Source: Sesamum alatum (Eukaryota; Streptophyta; Magnoliopsida; Lamiales; Pedaliaceae). Taken from it: a stretch of DNA of 64,000 nt. Shown piece after piece: positions 21,999-35,030 of the stretch; the stretch's first letter is position 1; each line of letters begins with the position of its first letter. The stretch covers positions 26,530,383-26,594,382 of the forward strand of contig JACGWO010000005.1 in the NCBI GenBank assembly GCA_034509735.1, read 5' to 3'. The notes under the pieces were generated by a model that searched no databases, was not told where the DNA came from, and worked only from the letters and a program-made list of their open reading frames with translations. A program made the position numbers and the translations under genes.

Positions 21999-24900
21999 TC
22001 AAGATGGAGGAACAAGCATCTCCTCCACCCCCAGATACTCAGCTGCAAACTCCTCATCATTCTTTCCCAACATCTCTTTCAATGTGAACTCTACATTCCT
22101 GCCTTTCAGAACCCAGTATCTGGGCTTTATCTTCTTCTCCAGTGAGTAGCTGAAGTATCTTGGATAGTCGACCACATCGCGTACAGGCCTTTTCATTGTG
22201 TATACTAAGAACTCTAATTTCGGTCTAAAAACTTCTTCGATACTGTAACCGAGTATAGGTGAGAACCTGCACACCATCGACCCTATATCCTTCTTTGATA
22301 GCCCAATCCTCATCAGGTACCTCATTCTATCAAGAACAAAACGAGAAAATAAATGGTTACTAGCAGTTCCAAAAATGCTAGAGTTCTATTGATAATTACG
22401 ATGGAAAAGGCTGTGGTACTTAAGATGCATAACATATGATACTTCAAATTTGGTCTATTCTTTACCTAGGAAGTAATGCTCTGTCGACATCACAAACAAA
22501 TAGTTCCGGATATTTTCTGATAACTCTTGGGAGGTGAGTTTTGGGAATTCCAACATTAGAAAGGAATTCCAACTTCTTCTCGAGAGTTTTGTCTATGCTT
22601 GCAGCAAAAAACTTCAGGACAACGACCAAGTGTTCTAGCAATCGCTTTCCTCAATCTAGTCCTAACCCTTTTGAAGAAGGATACCACCTGGATTTGTGAA
22701 AAACAAATTTAATCAAGACAAGAAACCAAGATGTACAAATTTATTTATGACAAGAAGCAAAGACATAATGCGGGTGATGATGGTGTATGGTGCTATGTAT
22801 TTACTGAATCAAGAAGATTCTCCATTAGCATTATAAAACTCACAAGAAATTACAATACTAGATGCCAGCAAAATTTAGAAATCAATCTTTGTAAAAGGAC
22901 AAACGGCAATATTGCTAATAGTGCTGCCAGTATAAACAATGCTAAAATTTAAGTGCCTTATGATATGCGATTAACACAAATTCAAATATAAGAAGACTTT
23001 AATCTTATTTCTGCAGAACCAACCTGAACAAATTCCTGAGGCTTGCGAAGTAGAAGCTGTGGACTTGTTGCAATAACATGACCTAACTTCTTATTCGTAA
23101 TGCCTATTTCACTGAACTGTTCTACAATCAGCTTCAGCTTGTTAACTGAACAGCCCAAAATATGTGGCCAGTTTTTTATCGCGCGGGAGGAGCTAATTTT
23201 GGGAACCTGGAAATTAAGTATGTCAATATAAACCATCTTGTCGACAACTGCTAAGCAGCAGAACCTGAACTCAAGTGAAAAATAAAATCATCAATGTGAA
23301 TTTGTCTATTAATTTTTCATGGGAACAACAGCATGTGATTACAGTAGTACAGGAGACAATATTAAGCATCTATAAAGACTAGTACCTTCTCCTCATCAAA
23401 GAAATCAATGACTTTCTCAAAGTTCTCCAGGATGCTAGCAGAAAGAATCCATGGATACTTGACAAGCATCTTCCCAAGATCATTATCCTTTGCCCCAATC
23501 TACAGGGCAAACAACAAGAATGGTCAGTTGTCAGTTGCCAATTTCAAAATATAAAATACAAAGTTTTAACCACATCATCAGCCTGTGCATTCTTTCTGCA
23601 GTAATCAGGACAGAAGTAACATGTTGAAATGGAAAAGGTTGTCTTTCCATCTTCACATAAGTGCAAATTCAGGGCAAGGACAGTAATTGAAAATATCAAG
23701 CACTTCAGACATAGGAAAGAACCACCCTAATTTGGATTATACCTTCTCATACGAACGTAATCTTGGTTTGATATCCTTCTCGATGTCATAGGACAAAACG
23801 GGTGGGTACAACAGAAGAATGTTTCTTACGCATCCTTTAGGGACTCCAATATTTTCCAAGAACTTCACAATTGGCTTTACGCGAGATTGTAGAGGCAGAA
23901 ATAGAAGGCGGGGAAAAGATTCAATTACATGCCGCAAAGAGGTATGCTCAGAACCCAAAAGATTCAAACCTCCACGTCTTGCTTGAATCTACACAATAAA
24001 AAGCTACAAATTCATCATACATGCAGGACAGATGTACATTCCACATACTATGACAAGAAAAAGAAACTGCATATAACCAAGCAAAAAGGCACATGCTTTT
24101 AAAGTCAATTTTCAATAAGCAACAAATCATTTGTCAGCAAAGTGCTCTAACCTTTTCAAAGAATGCCAATGTTTGCTGCACATCGTCATCAGCAGAAACG
24201 GAGAGATGGGCCATCATACGCCGAGCATTCTTCCCGATAAGCTCATGATCATCACTGTCAGAAAATAATATTTCCTTCAAATACAATACCTATCATAATT
24301 TTTTAAAAGAGAATCAGAGAAGGGAGAAACAAAACTGAATCTTGCTCAGTACAAATGGAAAAACAGAGCCAAAAAGCTGATAAAGGGCTGGTCAAGTACC
24401 TTTTGAATGAGGAGGGGAAGTGAATTGGAGCCTGAAGAAGAGAGATATCGGGCTAAGTGGGTGGCTGAAGAGAGAGATAACCCAAGGCTCTCCAAGAAGG
24501 GAAGAATTCCATTATCCCCTTTCTGCTCCGCCATCTGGTACACTTTCTTCTTGAATTCAAGAGCATCTCCCGTAATTTCTTGACTGGAACTTCTGGCAAC
24601 GGCGGCGCCGGTGGCCGCCCAAGAATTCCAATCGTCGAGGTCATCTACGCCGTCAATCAGCATATTCAAGTAGTTGGGGCAGTTGGAGGAAATGTGGGAA
24701 GCGTCTTCTCTCGAAGCTCCAACTCGTTCCAGATACTCTCTGACGGCTGCTCTTGCTTCTTCCAAGCGCTCCCCGTCTGTTTCTTCTTTTCCAGAATCCG
24801 TGGCGGCGAAGTGCCTGGAAATCTTGCGGTGGTTCTGGAAGGGAAACTCCGAGAACGGAGGAGGGAGGAGATGGAGATGGAGGTTTGGTAGGGTTTTGGC

Positions 24901-25086
24901 GGGGGGTTTTAAAGAGATGGGGTTAAGAGAAACTGAGAGTTGTACGGAGAAGGAAAGGAATAAGACGAGGAATAGTGGCGGAGGTGGACGTTCGGAGCCG
25001 CCATGAGAGCTGGCGGAGCAACTGTGTCGGAGTTGCAGCTCACATAATAGCGCTGATGAAATAGCGGAATGTTGGCCATGGACCAA
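21999..25086 (-). CDS. mTERF-family protein, organelle-targeted (mTERF2/EMB2219-like)
   Basis: mTERF proteins are helical-repeat nucleic-acid binders that act on organellar transcription, splicing or ribosome assembly. Seven exons with GT-AG borders are read: 25086-24400, 24289-24152, 23988-23743, 23499-23386, 23206-23024, 22687-22466 and 22326-21999. Repeats include LLLYPPVLSYDIEKDIKPRL, ISSSRAIKNWPHILGCSVNKL, GHVIATSPQLLLRKP and VVDYPRYFSYSLEKKIKPR, each with the family's proline in a Y/S-P pattern. The sum is about 638 residues, near what I recall for Arabidopsis EMB2219. Exon 6 carries one extra T in a T6 run (22,606-22,611) that would truncate the protein, although the downstream frame and splice phases are perfect. 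The start is uncertain: an ATG at 25,004 better matches the neighbouring PPR gene's layout but is out of frame with the rest of exon 1. The orthologue call is tentative. Confidence 0.85.
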
Positions 25087-25094
25087 ACGACGTC
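25007..25094 (-). promoter_or_regulatory. 5' flank of the mTERF gene sharing a module with the PPR gene
   Basis: Blocks GAGCTGGCGGAGC (25,007-25,019), CTGATGAAAT (25,053-25,062) and AAACGACGTC (GACGTC at 25,089-25,094) match the PPR 5' flank in order and roughly in spacing. If this is 5' UTR or promoter, the ATG at 25,004 is better placed than the one at 25,086. Confidence 0.4.
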
Positions 25095-26545
25095 GTTACA
25101 CTTTCCTTGGACAAGTTCTCAGCTCCTCCATGATGCTTCTTACACAGTTACACTCCTTTTTCCCCCCTGTTAAAAAATAAATAAATAAATTATCATGTAG
25201 AATATTTTCTTCTTTTTACAATTATTTTTACTCGACATAACAAACTGTTTTTCACTACATTACAATAAAACAAAGGCAAAATTACACTTTTAATTAGACT
25301 AACAGGATAGGAGTTCAACATAATTTGAAATGATCCTATAATTAAAATTTTTTGACACATTTAGTCTTTTGAGTATGTGATTTTCAAAATAGGAAAAACT
25401 CAACATATTTAATTTCATGTCTAAATTTTCGTAAAAAAAAAAAAAACATAAATGGTAAGGACACGTGCAATGCACATGGCTATTAGCTTGTTTGTTCGAA
25501 CAATTGATTGACACGTTCATTGTACGTGTCATTGCTTTCTACCTTTTTCTTAATGTGGTCGATTTGATATCATTTTTAAAAATTCCAAACAACAGAGGAC
25601 TAAATGCATCGCACTTTCACAATTTTGAAGCCATTTTAAAATTTTCGTAAAGCCGATAACTAAAAATATTGAACCACCAATCCTGTAAGACTAGAAGTCT
25701 AATTTTGCCTAAAACAAAATAGGATAAATTACAACCAACGCCACTTCAGCTTAATGTAATTTTAAATATTTTTTTGATGTTTGAAAAATTACAAATATTC
25801 ATAATTTTAACGTATGTCAATAGTGACCCCATTCCGTTAACCTTCGTTAAATTTCCATCCAATGTTTATAATAAATCATCCAAAATGCCCCTTTAAATTA
25901 TAAATTATGATTTTATGTATTTTTAAAAAAAATTAAAATATATTTATGAACGAATATGATTTATAAATTTACGTTACTCACCCTCAATTTTTTCTTTTTT
26001 ACAACTCAAACATTTAAAAAAAATAATTCAGCAAGAATAAAATATTAATTTCTATCTCCCCAACATAATTATTTTCCATTTGAAGGAAATATTTATATCT
26101 TCCCAAATAATATTATATCAAACCTCAAAAGAAATAGCTTTTAACTCACTTGACAAAATAATCAACTCCATTCATCAACAAATATTAGAATAAAAGAAGT
26201 AATTTTTCGTGAAAATGGTAAATCTTGTAAGTTCGATATCTTTGTAGTTGTACAAGTATCAAGTATGAAAACATGGAATAAAGTGAATCATATTACATCA
26301 GTATAAATATAATATCCGATCTTAGACATAATTCTCGTCATTTAGTATTTCAAACTACAACGAAGAAACTGCTAATTCAAACATTGATGTAATAATGTAA
26401 TTACCGTTTCTATCTCAAAATACACTGTCTTCTGGGATCAAAAAAGGAAAAGAAGACGAAGGTCTAACGTTGTCTGCTCAAAACAGAAAGAGTATATGCT
26501 GCCTTTGCACCCACTTCAACAACATAGTTGTACAGCAAACCTCGA
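25095..26545. other. AT-rich intergenic DNA with a MITE end
   Basis: This is the spacer between the mTERF 5' side and the UFSP2 3' end. Around 25,723-25,870, GGATAAATTACAACCAACGCCAC and following DNA resemble one arm of the foldback family seen at 33,023 and 54,768; no second arm is evident. Nothing else is recognised. Confidence 0.5.
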
Positions 26546-29500
26546 CTACACCATGTTGGGTCTCTGGGGAAGCAGAAGGTTATAGAACTTATCGTGCAAG
26601 AAGAAATGCTTTCCCTTGCTATCAACCGCCTTCTTCCATCCACACCACCCGCCGTTCACTATTTTCTTTAGGTCCTCGTTGCCTGTGTAGTGGGGGTCGA
26701 GTATGAGAAACGCGCAGTCTCCGCTTGTTTCATTGTAATCGACCCCCAAGAGAGTATACGCAAGGACCCCTCCACCTGCAAGTACGAACCCAATAAAAGT
26801 CTTATCGTGCTTTCGATGTTTAAACAACACATAAGAGAAAGTGTTCGTTCTTGGCAAGACTCGTCTTCACTCATTAAAATGTAGAGTATGATGAGTTTTC
26901 TAAACCAATCATGATAGGTGTTCCTTGAGTCTCGAAAATGCAAGTGCAAGCTCTCTACATTTCTCTGGAAGCTCGGCTCCAGATCTCACATTTGATGACC
27001 TTGCAACTGACCTGTTTAAGGTAGGATTTTATTTCATCGAAGTCGCGGTGATATATACTTATTCACAGGGACCAGCATAACTCTGGGCATCTCAAGTCCA
27101 CAGTGCCATAGAAAAGTAAATATACAAACTAACGGATGACATTGCAACAATAAGATGGTCGTTATTGAACAAATGAAAGGAGAAAGAGGGTGGTCGATAA
27201 ACAAATAGTTTGTGTTCATTTCCGATTATACTTCAAATGCCACGTAAAGAAATAAGACGGAGAAATGACTTACCCCGAGCAGCTTGTCCAAAACAAAACT
27301 TAACTCAATGGCTCCGATCCATTCGCGTGATCCAATAAATGAAGGGTCCTTATCTCCAATCTCAACCAGTGCCTGTTGTATTTCTCTGAAATAATATAAA
27401 ATTGTATTTATGAGAGCAATTTTTACTAGAACAGCATAAAGGGCTAATTGAGGACGAAAATACGGAACACAATCGTATTTTTCCTCGTGTGACTTCCCAG
27501 AAGCACACTTGAGAGTCCACCGAACACCAATCAAAATAATTACTGATAAAGTTTTAGCCAAAACAGGGTAAACATGTCTATCAACAGGAATTCGCAGAAA
27601 GCTTTTGGGTCATTCGGTTCATTTGTTAACTTATAATGAACCAAATGCCTTATGAAAAAGACTTAGAACTAAGTACAAAAATACCTTAGGTTTTTACATA
27701 AAGTAAGTTTCTCCTTTAGTGAAGAAATGAACTTTTCCTTACAAGAGAAACGGAACATAGTTTTCTCCATAGTGATACTGAATACAGAACCAAAGACATA
27801 ATTGCCGCATTAGAAATTGGTAATCAGTATTTTATCAAAATTATTATGCAAATCATATTTCTTTGGACAGTGAAGGCAAGATGGCCTAGAGAAACTTATA
27901 AACAAAGAGAAAAAATTGTAACAGGGAAGGTAAAGGGCTTTAGAGGATGCATTTGATAATGAGTCAGAAATCCATGAAAATACCTGTGTGAAGGGACATC
28001 AATGGAAGTATAGTGTTGCTGCCTGAACCAAGATATGATAGTTTGAAGCGAGCGATATGCACAACCCCATCCCTGGCATGTAAAATATCGTTATATCATA
28101 TTGATCAAAATAGCAAATGCAAAATCTGGGTCGAATAGGTGTATCGATTTTAGGACACCAAATCATTCAAATGCCAAACTTCCAAATAATTCACTTTATG
28201 TTATGCGAGGGTTATATGCAGAGCTAATCTTAAAAGGGACAAATTGCCTAAAGACAAAACATTGATCGAACAGAATGTACGAGAAACTCCATGCTGCCCC
28301 CTTAACAGAATTAATGTTAATTTGCACCCCGGTATTAGTTTTTTGTAAAATGACTCTTCTACACACTATATGGATATAAGCAGTAAAATAGTTGGGTGAA
28401 CAAATTAAAGCAAATTTTTCTCTCTTCATCTTAACCCGCATCATGTGGAGCAAGTAAAATGCCACCATAGAAATGAGACTAAATGGAGCGATAATCCTAT
28501 CCCCACATATTCTAGAACTTCTCTTCATATTTTTGTGGCATTTTGGGTACAAATACGGCTTGTGTATTCCTATTATTGTTAGGATTACAACTAAGGTTTT
28601 CTCTGTCTTATTTGTCATAAGCTTTCACATACTGTTACATAATTACTCTCTTTTCAGCGAATCCCATAGGCCTGCAATCATACAGCATCACATACTTGTA
28701 ACAAAAAGCGCAAGAAGAATCAGCTGAATATGATAGGAGGTCTTCAGAAGATTTGACGAACAGAATCAGGCCACTTCGCATTGCGTAAGGCATCCACAAA
28801 CAAACTTTGATGTCAAATCCAGAATAGCAGAACCCACTCAAACAGCAAATTATTGGCAAAAGGCAGTAACTTGCAAGAGGGAGCTGTATTACCGAATCAT
28901 CAAATCCATCCTGGAGGTAATGATAATACTCATAAGAACCTTGAATTAGAGAAATGCTTCCACCAGATACTGCACAATCGTTATGGGTACAATAAGCACC
29001 AAGGTAAAGCACAGTTGGAGAGAAAAATGTGATTATGCAAGAAATAAAAATAATAATGCTCATGTCATGTATGTTTAAGACAGAAATTACCCCCACTGCT
29101 TGGAATGCCCTGATGAACATCCTTGAGCAAAGAGGAACCTAATATAAAAAACGAATCAAATTCTACTCCTCCATCTAAGTAAACAAAAGCACCAACAAAG
29201 AGAGGGCTTATATGAAGCTGAATGTGTACCCCTTTGATTTGATCTGTCCTTGTGTTCCCTTTACCGAGATAAGTTTATAGCATTAGCAATTCGTAGAAAG
29301 AGGGCGATCAAATGGCAACCCTAGTCTCAGGTGTAGGGATCTTCGGACTTCAACTGCAAAATGCAAGATGATAAAATTACCACTATTATTCATTGATCAA
29401 ACTGTTAATTCCATATTCTCGACAAATGGATTCTTAAATTATTAGACCAGTATATGGAGATCTCCAGCTCCATCAGAACAATATAACATGATCACACTCT

Positions 29501-32500
29501 TTCCTTTTTTTTTTTTTTAAGTGGGAGTTTCGGGGTGGCTAATCCTACATTCATACATCCAACCCTTCATTCTTGCTATTTATAATAGAATATAAGATGG
29601 GAAGTTATATCTCCTTTCTTACTCATGTAAAAATACAAAAAAGGAGGCACCATAAAATGTGATAACTTTGATAATTAAACTAGGCTAGCTGACTTGGAAC
29701 TCCAAGAAAATACATAAAAATTCTTGCCACAACTTATCCAGTGAAAAACAAACACTACCTTGTTTCATCTCCATCTCCCCGTAGCTAAGTTCATATAAAA
29801 CTGTGACTGGATGTACAAATCCTGAAGGAATGAAGTGATATGGCCGTAGCTGTAAGAGTAGAGCTGTTTCATCAGTACACTTTACAGTCACAAAAAGGGG
29901 GAAACACTATTACAGAAGTCGAAAAGAGACTACTAACTGTAAAATCATTCACATAGCAATTGACATTGTTTCGTGTGCTGTCTTATGAATGATGAAATAA
30001 ACATCAATTTTCTTCAAGACTGAACACTTTAAGCACATACATACATACATATATAAATATATATATACATATATGTGTATAATAAAAATACATATATGAT
30101 AACCCTAGACTAGGCCACCAAAGAAATAACAAATTAATTGAATAAATAATCTAACCAGTGGATGCTGTACTAAGAGATCTGGCAAGATCTTGTTCTTCAA
30201 TGAGTGTAACTGGTCAACTAATCCAGGGATGATTAACTTCAAAACCATATCCGTGAGCAGAAGATCCTTTGTAGCATAGGCCAGCACTTCTAATTTATGA
30301 TTTACAACCAAGAGTTTAGCTTCTCCCATTGCTGGAAAAAAGAATAGGTTAAGAAACACGAGATATGCTCAAAGGTAAAAACATCTATATTATGCATCTG
30401 CCGAAGGACACCACAAAAGATTTTCAATTTCCAATCTTATTATACCTGGATAATATTCAGCAGTCGGTGCAGCAGGTTTCAAATTACTTCTTGACCTATT
30501 AAACATGACACTGACTAGAATTTTATCTGCATCCTAAGCAAAACAAGAACTCAACAGATGCTCATAAAGAGTGAAATTCATCAAAACTTCAAGATCATTA
30601 GTAAATTTAAACAAAAAAGAATAGGATATATTACCTCCTCCACAGAGGTAAAAGATGAAATATTCTTAGTTTTCCGGAAAAAAAAGTATGAACATGTTGA
30701 TAGATTTTGCAAGGGATTCTTCAGCATACTCAAGTACAACAACATTTCTTGGAAGCTCAGCTGGTGGCTCCAATTCTGTTCCATGAATAATAACAGGTTG
30801 AGGTCCACTGGGTGAAGGTTTACTTTGGGCTTCTATGATGTATGCAACTTGTGGATCTCTAAGTTTGTGGTCCACACCTTCTATGGCTCCTGCATATGCA
30901 TCTTCCACATCTAAAGGAAAGGCAGCATATTCAGCACGAAGGAAGGATGCAAACAATCCTCTAGCAATATATGAAATACATGGCCCATATTTGCAAATTC
31001 AAGATATTAAACAGAAAAAAAAAAACAAACAAACAAACAAAAAAAGAAAAAAAATAGGGGCACTGCATATATCATGTCCCATTACAAATATAACGCAAAA
31101 CTAATTACCATGTTTAACTACTTATTGTGCAACCTTTGATATGGTTCTTCCCTGTTCTTTCTCCAACTTATTTCCATCAGTAAAAACTTTTCAATGTCAC
31201 ACAACCTTTCTTCAAAATCCATTACTTGTCCAAATAACATTAGTTTGTCTCAAATGACACAATTTATTTTAGTGGCGCTTTAAATAAAATGTGTCAATAG
31301 TTCTCAACTGTAACCTATTTGCTTGGTTTGTCAAATTGAATAATAAGTAATAAAAGGTCAAATGGGAAGCACAAACAGTGCCCAGTTCCCACACAGTTTT
31401 CTTTTTGTTCTAAATACTTATGAACAAACTAGAGTGAAAGCCACGGAGGATCAAAAAAAGGCATAATCAGGCAAATTATTTCAACATGTAATTGCAATCG
31501 ATCACCATCATTAAGAACAAATAATTCCAATGAAACTTCATGTTCCATTGACAGCTTCACGAAAATGGAGTTAATTACATAAGCCAAAATAGTACTAGGA
31601 AAAAAAAGGAGACAGAGATCTTTACCTTTAGGATTGTTGGAAGCATAATACAGAGGCAAATTCAGAGGAAGTTCGCACCGAACTATACAACCTTTCTCCC
31701 ATAATTGCTTCTCAGGCTGAGTTTCATAAACAATAGTGCTTGCTTTCTCCAAATTACGTGAATTGCCTGTCCTTGATATGAAAAACTGCAGATCACGCTC
31801 ACCACCACCATCATTCAGACCCAGCACAGCTCCAATCAACACCTGATCTCCATTGTCATTACCATAAAGGATCTTCCTAAGATTCCTAACAGCTGAAATA
31901 GCATTGCCCGCAATTTTTTCTAACTTCAATTCAGTCTTATCATGAACAATCGCTGCCCCAATTACTTCAAAACCCCTCGGAATCAGACTCCTGATTTCAT
32001 CTGCCAATCAAGCACAATAGCAAAAGCTAGAAAATTTACAATTGTGTACAGTATCTTACTAGTCATAATCCCCACCCTTAACCCCATCATTATCAACTCT
32101 CATGTTTCGTTTCAATTCCAAAATTCAAAATTTGCCACTTCCTAACAAACTACGCAACAAGGTTGGACATTTTACCTCATGCTCAAAACTATTTTAGTCC
32201 ACACTTACAGTAAAGACACAACTTTCATGCATGTCATTATCACTATCCATAAACACCACCAGCATCCACTTAATGCAAAGCATTTGGTTCTGCAGAGCAT
32301 TAGGAAACTGATTTTTTCGTTAATAGATTCCTTGCTAATTCACGTTGCGAGAGATGGTTTTGCAAGAATTAGCCTCATATATCAAGTTAACTCCAAGATC
32401 TACGCTAACTAAAACAAACAACACGAAAGATCATAACTTGCAAAAGACACCATCTTGCCGATTAATTCCCCGACCATTCGGCAGAGCAAAACAATAACGC

Positions 32501-32762
32501 GATTATGGCTAAACAATTAGCATGATTTTCAGCTTTTCAAACAACATTCCAAATTCCATGAAAGAACTGAATCACCTGATTCTTTGGGGAGGTGAGGAGA
32601 GAGGGGATCGTCGGAGGTAGTGTGGAGGCACCGAAGGGTGGAGACGATGCTGACTGAAGGTAGGAACGGGGAGCCGATCAGCCATTGCAGGCCTGCTTCC
32701 TTCTTCAGTATCAGCAGCTTCCGGCATAGGATTCTGATTTCGTCGTCGTTTTGGGTCCCCAT
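26546..32762 (-). CDS. UFSP2: Ufm1-specific protease (UFSP2-type cysteine protease)
   Basis: It matures the ubiquitin-like protein UFM1 and removes it from targets, a pathway tied to the endoplasmic reticulum. Thirteen exons are read: 32762-32576, 32000-31626, 30910-30635, 30533-30446, 30331-30156, 29849-29759, 29353-about 29265, 29138-29091, 28969-28893, 28072-27984, 27385-27274, 27011-26906 and 26775-26546. [16 protein letters not shown] (exon 10) holds the catalytic Cys. ILDPHYTG (exon 13) holds the Asp and His. [16 protein letters not shown] and [15 protein letters not shown] also match the family. The total is about 645 residues, the size I recall for the Arabidopsis protein. Extra bases break the frame in exon 3 (T8 near 30,680), exon 7 (near 29,305) and exon 12 (three insertions, net frame restored). 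The phase of the exon 7/8 junction does not close. An upstream in-frame ATG exists at 32,801. Confidence 0.9.
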
Positions 32763-32801
32763 GTTATAGAATTTAGTCACCGTCGAAGAAAAACAGGTCA
32801 A

Positions 32802-33639
32802 GAACCCCCAACCCCTATTCTGTGTTTACAAAAATACATATAACACTTTAATTCAAGAAGGGTAAATTGCAGAATACCCCATGTAATTTAACAATCTTGC
32901 GGAAAGCTCCCCAATAATCAAAAACTAGCCAAAAAATACCCTCTCCTCTTCAACTATCCATATTCGCAACTTACAACTAGCGACTGAAGCACACTCGATG
33001 TCTGTATTCACAATTTTAATTTTTAGAGCAAATTACTATGAGCTCCATGGAGGTTTAATTTGGATAATTATGAATACCCTTTCGTTGTTATAAAATATAT
33101 CAAACTGCCATTATCTTTAATGAAATCATGTTAATTCTTGAATGGAGTTTGAACTTGTTAACTTTGCCCTTACTGTATTTAAATAATAATAATTGAAAAT
33201 TTATTAAAAAAAATCAGTAGAGATTGATGAAAAAATTGAAAAGTTGTAAAACAAATAATCCACTTAGCCCATAAAATATTAAAAAAATTTAAAAAATAAA
33301 TAAAATTATAATATATAGTTCATACGGGTGTTTTGCTCAGTTCACCACAAATAATGAATGGAAAACTAACGAGACAATGGATTGGGCTAGTAGTCGGACA
33401 ACTGTTAAAATCAAGGGCTATTAGTAATCTCCAAAACAACATGAGTATTTGTAATTATGTCAAATTTTAGGAAAATTTGTTATAATAACCCTAATTTTTA
33501 TTATATTTATCTAATTGAATGAGAAAAGAAGAAGACAAAATGAATAAATTGATCAAAATCAGTAAAATAAATAAACTTTAAATGTGCATAAATAAAATTT
33601 ATTGCAAAGATAATTAGTTTTTTTCTTTATCATAGCAAA
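32802..33639. other. Spacer with a foldback element
   Basis: This lies between the UFSP2 5' end and the 3' end of the second LINE. DNA at about 33,023-33,490 has diverged inverted arms (TTTGGATAATTATGAATACC versus the complement of the 33,440 region) of the same family as 54,768-55,194. No gene is seen. The UFSP2 promoter must lie in its first part, but no clear TATA box is evident. Confidence 0.5.
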
Positions 33640-33649
33640 AAAAATATTA

Positions 33650-34030
33650 CTATTTAATGCAGTATAACAATTTGTACAAAAGGGGTTGCAGTCTTATACA
33701 AGTAATGGAGTCCGCCTTTAAGTAAATGGCCAAAAAAATAGGGCAAATATTATACACAATATTTACAAAATCATCAGAGATTGCAAGCTTAGCAAGATGA
33801 TATGCCACTCTGTTAATTTTGCGATAGCAAAAAGTCAGCTGCACTTGCTCGAAATCAGTTAGGGCCTTCCAAGAGTCGTGCAGAAACGGCGTGAGTGCTA
33901 GTGGATGGTTCGTCTTAGTCCTAACAAAAGAAATAAGAGTTTTAAGGTCCGATTCAATAATAAGCTTTCGAATGGAGAGAGCTTTAGCTAATTCCAAACC
34001 ATTACGCAAAGCCCAACATTCAGCCATCAT
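33650..34030 (-). pseudogene. LINE RNase H (RVT_3)
   Basis: The start AECWALRNGLELAKAL, then KLIIESDLKTLISFV and the C-terminal INRVAYHLAKLA, are the hallmark blocks of the RNase H domain ending plant LINE ORF2. The open stretch is 126 residues. Confidence 0.8.
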
Positions 34031-34574
34031 ATTAGTGTTGACACACGTAGAACAAGAGAAATAGGAAACAAACCTGGCCTATGAATCTCTAATGACTTCA
34101 CCACAACCTGACTACCCAGATTTTCAAAATAAGAACCATCGATATTAAGTTTAAACCAATTTGTTGAGGGGGGGCAGTCATTTAACTTGAATTGTATGAG
34201 TTACTTTAGTAGGTGATTATCTTTTTTTGGCATACTTGCTACAAATATATTTATATTCTTCCAGTGATCAGCAAGGTTAATTGTCCTATTCCTAACAAAG
34301 CCTCATTTCTAGCATTCCAAATATGCCAAAAGAGAATAAGTAATAAGGAGTTACTTGTGTGGTGAAAGTTTAAATGAGTGCAACAGTATGAGTATGTCTG
34401 TAGAGCTCATTAATGGAAGTCTCTGTAATACGGATTGTTGCAAGGCTTAGAAACACAGGACAAAGAGTAAAAAGATGGGGATATCTTCTGCACTAGATTT
34501 ACAAAGTGAACACATTGGTGATGGTATCCTTTTGCGATGGAAAAGAAAAGTTGGAGTAGGCTAATTATTGTGAG

Positions 34575-35030
34575 CTAGAAGATAAATGAAAAACTTAACT
34601 TAAGGAAGAATATGTAGCTTTTCCAGTATATGCCAAGGAAGTTGGGGGGAGTGGTGTTGTTATGTAATAGAATATAGCATCTATAAGCACTTTTGAGTGA
34701 GAAAGTTCCTTGTTTTGACCAGGCCCAAGCTTTCGAATCAACATACACTTTATGTGATAAAGGCATTGAAAGGATACGTTTCGTAAGCTCGGTTGGGATG
34801 TATGGATTTATTTGATCCAACTTCCAGCCATGGTTATGATTAATGATTTCTTTGATTGTAAGATCTTGGAGTGAAGGGAGAATAGAGAAAATTTGGATGG
34901 TGATCAGGTAGTAGTCCAATCATATATCTTTCCAAAGGTTAATATGACTCTCATCCCCAATAATCCACTTGGTGGAATTGTGAACATATGGAGAGAGTTT
35001 ATGAATTTATTTTCAAATGTTATTGTTGTA
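34575..35030 (-). pseudogene. LINE ORF2 C-terminal connection
   Basis: Sequence such as AWAWSKQGTFSLKSAYR and, upstream, INLWKDIWLD-like residues are the region before the zf-RVT domain. It joins across the MULE to 41,260 and above. Confidence 0.7.

Noticed and set aside
21823..22149. Plus-strand basic open frame of 108 codons
   Set aside because: It overlaps the last mTERF exon in antisense; its Lys/Arg runs come from A-rich 3' flank DNA.
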